Part shown: positions 1 to 4,842 of the stretch, one piece after another | How positions within the stretch are numbered: position 1 is the stretch's first letter | Layout: each line of letters opens with the position of its first letter | Origin: Chloroflexota bacterium | Lineage (GTDB): Bacteria > Chloroflexota > Dehalococcoidia > Lucifugimonadales > Lucifugimonadaceae | Assembly (NCBI GenBank): GCA_002703265.1 | Contig: NZTZ01000016.1 | Coordinates: 4,930-11,265, forward strand | DNA length: 6,336 bases | Direction: 5' to 3' | The notes under the pieces: model-generated | The model's input: only the letters and a program-made list of their open reading frames with translations | Told to the model about the DNA's origin: nothing | Databases searched by the model: none | Program-made: the position numbers and the translations under genes

Positions 1-39
1 AAAAAATATTAAAAACATATATTTTTGAGATTAATTCAT

Positions 40-45
40 TATAAT
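40..45 (+). promoter_or_regulatory. Candidate -10 box upstream of the 61-aa ORF
   Basis: The hexamer TATAAT matches the sigma-70 -10 consensus exactly and lies about 50 bp before the first start codon on this strand. The -35 position at optimal spacing (17-22, ATATAT) is a poor match, while a better hexamer TTGAGA at 25-30 is only 9 bp away, which is too close. A transcript would start near 51-53. In DNA this AT-rich a TATAAT can occur by chance, so the call rests on position as much as on match. Confidence 0.35.
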
Positions 46-57
46 TACTGATTTCGT

Positions 58-78
58 AACAAATATGTAACATTTGTT
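58..78. promoter_or_regulatory. 7-7-7 inverted repeat, possible operator
   Basis: AACAAAT at 58-64 is followed after seven bases by its exact reverse complement ATTTGTT at 72-78. The repeat lies just downstream of the predicted transcription start and upstream of the 61-aa ORF and acr3, where a dimeric repressor would block transcription. Overlapping it, GTAACA occurs twice (56-61 and 67-72), 11 bp apart, about one helical turn. ArsR-family repressors bind AT-rich inverted repeats of similar size, but no regulator is encoded in the window, so the binding protein is unknown. Confidence 0.3.
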
Positions 79-96
79 TATTACTAAATTAGAAAG

Positions 97-282
97 ATGG
101 ATTTAGAATTTAATTATATAGACCAAGAAAGGTACAAATTGTTTTCAGTAATTGCTCGTAAAGTAAGTGATAATTTTTTCAATTCAGTAAGTTATAAAGA
201 GGAATTTCAGCACAGAATTTTGGCTGAAAATTTTAAATCCGAAGAAATTGATAAAGACTTATTCATCAAATATTACAGATAA
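97..282 (+). CDS. Small hypothetical protein (61 aa) upstream of acr3
   Basis: I do not recognise this protein. It is 61 residues, highly charged (many Glu, Asp, Lys) with regularly spaced aromatic residues, and has no signal peptide, membrane segment, cysteine pair or helix-turn-helix that I can see; it looks like a small soluble, mostly helical protein. The ATG at 97 is the first usual start after an in-frame TAA at 85-87. AGAAAG abuts it, too close to act as a normal ribosome binding site. A 61-codon open frame is unlikely by chance at this base composition, and its codon use resembles the neighbours, which supports a real gene. It precedes the arsenite pump by 53 bp in the same direction and may share a transcript with it. 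It is not an obvious ArsR repressor or ArsD chaperone. Confidence 0.55.
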   Translation: MDLEFNYIDQERYKLFSVIARKVSDNFFNSVSYKEEFQHRILAENFKSEEIDKDLFIKYYR

Positions 283-297
283 TTTTTTAACCTTTTC

Positions 298-326
298 TTA
301 ATCAATTTTAGATTCAAACATATATA
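298..326 (+). promoter_or_regulatory. Weak candidate promoter for acr3
   Basis: TTAATC (298-303) and TATATA (321-326) are separated by 17 bp, the ideal spacing for a sigma-70 promoter. Initiation would fall near 333, giving an almost leaderless acr3 message starting at the ATG at 336, which also has no Shine-Dalgarno sequence. The gap is so A/T-rich that chance matches are likely, and acr3 could instead be read from the promoter before the 61-aa ORF. Confidence 0.22.
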
Positions 327-335
327 TTTCTATAT

Positions 336-1352
336 ATGGGTGTTTTTGAAAAATATTTATCTGTTTGGGTAGCTCTAAGCATACTTACAGGTACATTACT
401 TGGTTATGCTCTTCCAGGATTATTTCGTGTAGTATCTGAGCTTGAATTTCAAAGTGTAAATCTTTTAGTGGCACTTTTTATTTGGGTAATGATACTACCA
501 ATGATGATAAACATTGATTTTGCTAAAATAATTGATTTTAGAGCAAGTCCCAAAGGTATTGTCTTAACGTTGATCATTAATTGGATCATTAAACCATTTA
601 CTATGGCAATGTTAGGGATCCTTTTTTTTGAAATATTCTTTTCAAGCTTACTTTCTCCTGAAGATTCTAAACAATACATAGCAGGAATGATATTATTAGG
701 TGTTGCACCATGTACAGCTATGGTATTTGTTTGGAGTAATCTAACTAGGGGTGACCCTAACTACACATTACTACAGGTTTCAATAAATGACGTAATCATG
801 ATTTTTGCATTTGCACCTATTGCAGCATTTTACTTGGGAGTAACATCAATTAGTGTGCCATGGGACACATTGATTCTTTCTGTTGTTCTTTATGTAATTG
901 TACCTCTAGCTTCAGGATTTATAATAAGAAAAATATTTTTGAGAGATCAACAAACTATTTATGTATTTAATCAGAAAATGAAACCATTTGTAGTGATGGG
1001 ACTATTGTTCACTGTGATATTGCTTTTTGGGTTTCAAGGAGAAAAAATTGTTGATTCTCCATTTTTGATAATCCTAATAGCTATTCCTCTCATCATACAG
1101 ACCTACGGTATCTTTTTTTTAGGATATATTTCAGCTTATTTATTAAAACTACCTCACCCAATAGCTGGACCTGCATGTCTAATAGGTACTTCTAACTTTT
1201 TTGAACTTGCAGTAGCTGTTGCAATAGGGATTTTTGGTATAAACTCTGGAGCCGCTCTAGCTACTGTGGTTGGAGTGCTTGTTGAGGTTCCAGTAATGCT
1301 ATCTTTAGTTTATTTAGTAAATAAAACTGCTAATAAATTTCCTTCAAAATGA
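336..1352 (+). CDS. acr3: Arsenite efflux permease, Acr3 family
   Basis: Integral inner-membrane transporter that extrudes arsenite, and in some members antimonite, using the proton motive force. At 338 residues it has the usual length and about ten hydrophobic segments. Family signatures are clear: an early membrane segment ending WVMILPMMINIDF (about 50-62), the TM4 motif GVAPCTAMVFVWS (122-134) with the conserved cysteine Cys126, NDV at 151-153, and the C-terminal block TSNFFELAVAVAIGIFG (285-301) followed by SGAALATVVGVLVEVPVM. Known Acr3 pumps need the TM4 cysteine and a TM9 glutamate; Glu290 is the likely equivalent here. The ATG start has no Shine-Dalgarno sequence. No arsR, arsC or arsM is visible nearby, so it looks like an orphan resistance gene behind the 61-aa ORF. 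Its TGA stop lies in TGATCA, shared with the convergent gene. Family assignment is confident; substrate range is inferred from the family. Confidence 0.94.
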   Translation: MGVFEKYLSVWVALSILTGTLLGYALPGLFRVVSELEFQSVNLLVALFIWVMILPMMINIDFAKIIDFRASPKGIVLTLIINWIIKPFTMAMLGILFFEIFFSSLLSPEDSKQYIAGMILLGVAPCTAMVFVWSNLTRGDPNYTLLQVSINDVIMIFAFAPIAAFYLGVTSISVPWDTLILSVVLYVIVPLASGFIIRKIFLRDQQTIYVFNQKMKPFVVMGLLFTVILLFGFQGEKIVDSPFLIILIAIPLIIQTYGIFFLGYISAYLLKLPHPIAGPACLIGTSNFFELAVAVAIGIFGINSGAALATVVGVLVEVPVMLSLVYLVNKTANKFPSK

Positions 1353-1355
1353 TCA
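1350..1355. other. Palindromic double stop, acr3 versus convergent gene
   Basis: The hexamer TGATCA supplies the TGA stop of acr3 on the plus strand (1350-1352) and, as its own reverse complement, the TGA stop of the minus-strand anchored protein (1353-1355). The two genes therefore abut tail to tail with no base between them and no room for a dedicated terminator. No stem-loop with a U-tract is seen on either side. Confidence 0.85.
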
Positions 1356-2021
1356 ATTTCTAAAGATAAGATTTTGTATATCATGTCTGAAATAAAGAAT
1401 AAAACTGATTACAACTGTTAGCAAAACTAATATCAGAGCATAATAGAAATTATTATTATTTTCTTCTTCTAGAATTATTATGCTATTGTACCATTCGCTA
1501 AGATCGCCTGAATTAAATCTTCTGACATTTCCTGATGCTACTGTTTTATTAAATATTTCTTGATAACCAAGTGAAAAAACAAAACGTGATTGTCCATTTG
1601 AAATTACTTTTACATTGAAATCTGTATCTGATTCAATAACTTTATTTTCATCAATAATTCGTATAAGATTCATCCGACTGTATGGTTCATAAAAATTACT
1701 TTTTTGATTTGACGTAAATTTTTCATTATTAATGACTAGTTCTGGTAATCTTTCAGAAGCTAATATATTTTCAGGGTCTTGATCTGGAATTAATAGACTA
1801 AATACAAATGTATCTCCAGCTGAAAGTTTGAAATTTAGTTCCATCTGTTCACCTTTTTTATCAAAAATACCATAAAAAGCATGAGATATTTTTGCATCAC
1901 TAACTTCGATATAACTATCTTGGTTTTTATCAGCTATTCCAAATGGTTGATGAGCAAAAATAGGATTTTGTAGTAGTAAAAATCCTGAGATTTGTATAAA
2001 TATAAAAATGAAATTTTTCAA
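1353..2021 (-). CDS. Hypothetical secreted, C-terminally membrane-anchored protein
   Basis: I cannot name this 222-residue protein. It has a signal peptide (residues 1 to about 23, hydrophobic core IFIFIQISGFLLL, likely cut after IFA) and an extracytoplasmic domain of about 165 residues. One transmembrane helix follows (about 193-211), then a short basic tail, so the topology is type I: N-terminal domain outside, C-terminus in the cytoplasm. Residues 31-42 (DKNQDSYIEVSD) fit the spacing of an EF-hand-type calcium loop, with acidic or polar residues at positions 1, 3, 5 and 12 and Ile at 8. The following AKISHAFYG and the late FVFSLGYQEIF look like conserved core strands of a beta-rich domain. 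The start is TTG at 2021: the nearby ATG at 2026 is out of frame and runs into a stop, and the next in-frame Met is residue 60. It lies 13 bp after the MFS gene and is probably co-transcribed with it. There are no cysteines in the mature part. Confidence 0.75.
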   Translation of the reverse strand: MKNFIFIFIQISGFLLLQNPIFAHQPFGIADKNQDSYIEVSDAKISHAFYGIFDKKGEQMELNFKLSAGDTFVFSLLIPDQDPENILASERLPELVINNEKFTSNQKSNFYEPYSRMNLIRIIDENKVIESDTDFNVKVISNGQSRFVFSLGYQEIFNKTVASGNVRRFNSGDLSEWYNSIIILEEENNNNFYYALILVLLTVVISFILYFRHDIQNLIFRN

Positions 2022-2034
2022 AACATTGTCTGAT

Positions 2035-3246
2035 TTATTTATTCTTAAAATTAATTATAAAGAAAAATATAGATGAAATTAATAGAATTGTTCCAGTAGT
2101 TAACATAGAAAAATTAAGACCAAATTTATCAGAACTATAACCGATCAACAGATGCCCTGTCCAACCTAAACCCAATGTAATAAACCAAGCAGAAACAGCT
2201 GTACTTCTAAGATTAGATGGAACATTTTTTTGTAAATAGGTCCACTGTACTGCATCAAAAGATGCTCCGCATGCTCCTACTATCGCCATTATTAAAATAG
2301 CCACAATTAAATTAGTAGTCAGAGCTATCAAAATTATTGAAATTCCAAAAATTAATGCAATTATTGTTGCAATTGAATGGGCTTTATCTATATCTTTCCA
2401 TTTAAATAAAGCTAGTATTCCTAAAAATCCTCCAATTGAAATACTAGTTTGTAGGATCGTTAATATACCTATTTCAGCATCAAGGATAAATTTTGTGATT
2501 GATGATAATAAACTTAGTATAGAAAACCCAAAAATTTCTACAACTCCGGCAAATAATAATAAGTTTCTTGTATAAAAATTACCAAAAACTATTCTTAATC
2601 CATCTTTAATATTTTTTAGATAATTACCTTTATTTTTTACTTCATTGAATTCAGAGGATTTTAGTAATAAATTTATTGATCCAATTAAACCGAAAAAACC
2701 CGAGAGAAGAATAGCCTGTTCAATACCAAAAAAGATAGAAAATGCACCTCCTAGCAAAGACCCAATAACACCTGTAAATCTCATAATCATAGAGTATATT
2801 AGCATTGCAGTTATTTTTTCATTTTCATTAACAGAATTTATGACGCTACCCTGTATTGCTGGAACTATAAATGCTCTAGTTATACCTGTCATTCCTGAAG
2901 CCAAATATGCAAGTAATAAGAAATTTTGATTTTGAAAAACAAGATATGCAAACAGGCAAAGTACAAAAAATCTTGTAATTCCAACAATAATTATAATTTT
3001 ATTTCTTCCAAATTTATCAGCAGCAGCTGCAGTGAATGGAGAAAAAATTGTTTGAACTATTTGAGTTATCGCAAATGAAATAAGTGTTGCCAAGATAGAG
3101 TTAGTAGATTTTAAAATTAACCAACTAAGACATAATCTTTCAATCCACTCTGAGCAAATAAAAAAGAAAAAACCTGACATAAGACTTTGAAATTTTTTAT
3201 TTGAGAATAATAAATTATTTTTAATTTTAGAATTTAGAAAAAACAT
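2035..3246 (-). CDS. MFS transporter, MFS_3/EntS-like
   Basis: A 403-residue major facilitator superfamily protein with about twelve hydrophobic segments in two six-helix halves, joined by a polar cytoplasmic loop near 196-215. The motif between helices 2 and 3 is DKFGRNK (77-83), a form of MFS motif A. The N-terminal SEWIERLCLSWLILKSTNS (32-50), the block PAIQGSVINSVNENEK (129-144) and the C-terminal NVPSNLRSTAVSAW (341-354) followed by GYSSDKFG (369-376) are typical of the MFS_3 group, which includes enterobactin exporter EntS and many putative drug or metabolite exporters. It is therefore probably an inner-membrane, proton-coupled exporter, though import cannot be excluded and the substrate is unknown. 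The ATG at 3246 has only a distant AGGGAT (3265-3260) ahead of it. It is the first gene of a two-gene unit with the anchored protein and is divergent from the kinase gene. Confidence 0.88.
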   Translation of the reverse strand: MFFLNSKIKNNLLFSNKKFQSLMSGFFFFICSEWIERLCLSWLILKSTNSILATLISFAITQIVQTIFSPFTAAAADKFGRNKIIIIVGITRFFVLCLFAYLVFQNQNFLLLAYLASGMTGITRAFIVPAIQGSVINSVNENEKITAMLIYSMIMRFTGVIGSLLGGAFSIFFGIEQAILLSGFFGLIGSINLLLKSSEFNEVKNKGNYLKNIKDGLRIVFGNFYTRNLLLFAGVVEIFGFSILSLLSSITKFILDAEIGILTILQTSISIGGFLGILALFKWKDIDKAHSIATIIALIFGISIILIALTTNLIVAILIMAIVGACGASFDAVQWTYLQKNVPSNLRSTAVSAWFITLGLGWTGHLLIGYSSDKFGLNFSMLTTGTILLISSIFFFIINFKNK

Positions 3247-3328
3247 TTTTATTTTTTATATCCCTGATAAAAAGTGAATATTAAAGTATATTAATCTTAC
3301 TTAATCAAAAAAAAATAGATACATAAAT
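3247..3328. promoter_or_regulatory. Divergent promoter region, MFS gene / FGGY kinase
   Basis: This 82-bp gap separates two divergent start codons and must carry both promoters. On the plus strand CTGATA (3264-3269), a 17-bp spacer and TATATT (3287-3292) form a plausible promoter, with a transcript start near 3299 and a leader of about 30 nt. On the minus strand TATACT (3290-3285) is a good -10 box without a clear -35, giving a leader of similar length. The two -10 boxes overlap, so the promoters would compete or be controlled together. TAGATA at 3316-3321 is a second plus-strand -10 candidate that would yield a nearly leaderless kinase message. A run of nine A residues sits at 3307-3315. No clear operator palindrome is seen. 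Confidence 0.4.
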
Positions 3329-4816
3329 TTGAATCGAAGTGTAATAAAAGAATCATTAATTGTAGTTGATATAGGAACTTCATCTGTAAAAACATCTATT
3401 TTTGACCTAGAAGGCAATATTTTGCCTAACTTTTCAATTACAATCCCTCATACCATAATAAGTAAAAATGATGGAACATCACAACAAGATCCTGAGATGT
3501 TGAGATCAATAGTTGAAGAATCTATTGATATTGTTTTAGAGAAATCCGAAGGATATATAGAAAATATAGTCGGAGTAGGCTTAGATTCTATGGCTAGTAC
3601 TTTGGTAGGTATAAATAAATATGGCAAACCTATTACTCCCATATACACCTATGCTGATACTAGATCAAATAATCAAGTTGATAAAATCAAACAAGATTTA
3701 AACGAAACAATTCTCCACCAAGAAACAGGAGCTGTTCAACACACTTCTTATATACCTTCAAAAATAATGTGGATGAAGGATAATATAAATAATTTTAAGG
3801 ATATTGATAAATTTGTTGATTTTTCTACTTATATTTATTCAAACTGGTTTGAGAATAAAAATTTTAAGGCCAGTTACAGTATCTCTTCATGGAGCGGATT
3901 ATTAGATAGAAATAAATTAGAATGGCATTCTGATTTAATTGATTACTTAGATATTTCGGAAGATAAATTACCTAAATTAAGACCTTATGATGATTTTGAA
4001 AGTGGTCTAAATAATAATTATTCTAAAAGATGGAAGAAATTATCAGAAACTCCATTCTTTTTATCAGTTGGTGATGGAATGGCTGCAACAATTGGAAGCG
4101 GGTGTACGGGAAGAAAAAAAATTTCTATTACAGTAGGTAGTACTGCAGCAATAAGAATTCTGTTAGATACAAAAGTAGATAAAGTTCCAAAAGGTTTATG
4201 GTGTTATAGATTGCTTAATGACTATACACTTCTCGGAGGCTCATTTTCAGAAGGTGGGAATCTAATAAGTTGGGCTTATAATAATCTAAAACTTCCAAAG
4301 ATAGAAAATCTAAATAGTGAGTTATTAAAATTACAATCAGGATCTCACGGGATTTCTGTTTTACCTTTTTTATTAGGCGAAAGAGCCTTGGGATGGTCAA
4401 ATAATTCTAAAGGAATTATTTCTGGGTTGAAATATTCTAATACTTCTATAGAAATATTGCAGTCTTTTTTAGAATCCATTAGTTATAGATTATATTTGGT
4501 CTACGAAATGTTAAAAGATTTTCTGGACAAAGACGTACAAGTTATTGCTAGTGGAGGAGCAATTAAAAATTTACCCTGGTGGATACAAACTACATCTGAT
4601 GTTTTAGACAAGGAAATTTATATTTCAAAAGATAATCAAGATACAGGAAAAGGTGTAGCCATAATGATGTTAAGAGCTTTGGGTTATGTAGGAAATTTCG
4701 AAGATATTGATTCTGATATTGAAGAAAAATATTCTCCTGATAAAAAAAATCATAAAATTCATAAACACTTAATAGATTCTCATTTAAGGCTTTATGAAAA
4801 AATGATGAATAATTAA
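3329..4816 (+). CDS. FGGY-family carbohydrate kinase (gluconokinase/xylulokinase-like)
   Basis: Cytoplasmic ATP-dependent sugar, polyol or sugar-acid kinase of 495 residues, normal length for the FGGY family, with two actin-like ATPase halves. The N-terminal phosphate-binding loop is DIGTSSVK (14-21). YTYADTRS (106-113) resembles the YTWADTR segment of FGGY gluconokinases. VGDGMAATIGSG (247-258) carries the expected catalytic base Asp249. The second phosphate motif is ITVGSTAAIR (267-276), and the adenosine-binding segment ASGGAIKNLPWWIQ (407-420) is well preserved, so the enzyme looks active. The start is TTG at 3329: an in-frame TAA lies at 3302-3304, no ATG or GTG occurs in frame before the phosphate loop, and no Shine-Dalgarno sequence precedes it. 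It leads a two-gene unit with the FAD oxidoreductase. Gluconate is one candidate substrate from local motif similarity, but xylulose, glycerol or another polyol remain possible. Confidence 0.9.
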   Translation: MNRSVIKESLIVVDIGTSSVKTSIFDLEGNILPNFSITIPHTIISKNDGTSQQDPEMLRSIVEESIDIVLEKSEGYIENIVGVGLDSMASTLVGINKYGKPITPIYTYADTRSNNQVDKIKQDLNETILHQETGAVQHTSYIPSKIMWMKDNINNFKDIDKFVDFSTYIYSNWFENKNFKASYSISSWSGLLDRNKLEWHSDLIDYLDISEDKLPKLRPYDDFESGLNNNYSKRWKKLSETPFFLSVGDGMAATIGSGCTGRKKISITVGSTAAIRILLDTKVDKVPKGLWCYRLLNDYTLLGGSFSEGGNLISWAYNNLKLPKIENLNSELLKLQSGSHGISVLPFLLGERALGWSNNSKGIISGLKYSNTSIEILQSFLESISYRLYLVYEMLKDFLDKDVQVIASGGAIKNLPWWIQTTSDVLDKEIYISKDNQDTGKGVAIMMLRALGYVGNFEDIDSDIEEKYSPDKKNHKIHKHLIDSHLRLYEKMMNN

Positions 4817-4840
4817 TATATATTTAAGTAAATATTAATT
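4811..4840. repeat. Imperfect 30-bp inverted repeat at the kinase-oxidoreductase junction
   Basis: AATTAATAT (4811-4819) is repeated as its exact reverse complement ATATTAATT (4832-4840). The inner bases continue the symmetry, so 13 of 15 pairs match; the exceptions are an A/A at 4820/4831 and a T/G at 4823/4828, the latter allowed in RNA. The repeat covers the kinase TAA stop and ends 2 bp before the ATG of the next gene. It could be a weak translation-controlling hairpin or a protein-binding site. It is almost entirely A/T, so chance is a serious alternative. Confidence 0.4.
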
Positions 4841-4842
4841 TA

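Noticed and set aside
572..592. Two direct copies of GATCATTAA, 12 bp apart.
   Set aside because: They encode the repeated Ile-Ile-Asn/Lys pattern of a membrane helix; short and consistent with codon reuse.
449..679. A 76-codon minus-strand frame opposite acr3, plus similar frames opposite the kinase (3448-3648 and 4215-4400).
   Set aside because: All lie wholly within well-supported genes on the other strand and show no family motif.
741..763. CTAACTA direct repeats flanking a TAGGG-GTGA-CCCTA mini-hairpin within acr3.
   Set aside because: The stem is only 5 bp and the whole stretch encodes conserved Acr3 residues after the TM4 cysteine motif; it is explained by coding constraint and chance.
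619..1120. Runs of eight T residues in acr3 as possible slippage or programmed frameshift sites.
   Set aside because: The Acr3 frame continues without interruption through both runs with conserved motifs on each side; they encode Phe in membrane helices.
2645..2929. A 94-codon plus-strand open frame opposite the MFS gene.
   Set aside because: It is antisense to strongly conserved MFS sequence, with a Pro/Lys/Ile-rich translation typical of a shadow frame and no start signals.
3014..3029. CAGCAGCAGCTGCAG-like GC-rich repeat with an internal palindrome.
   Set aside because: It encodes the Ala run just before motif A of the MFS transporter on the minus strand; no regulatory meaning is needed.
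3324..3331. TAAATTTG matches the Bacteroidetes -7 promoter pattern TAnnTTTG.
   Set aside because: It overlaps the kinase TTG start codon, no matching -33 TTG element is placed correctly, and the TTG start usage argues against that lineage.
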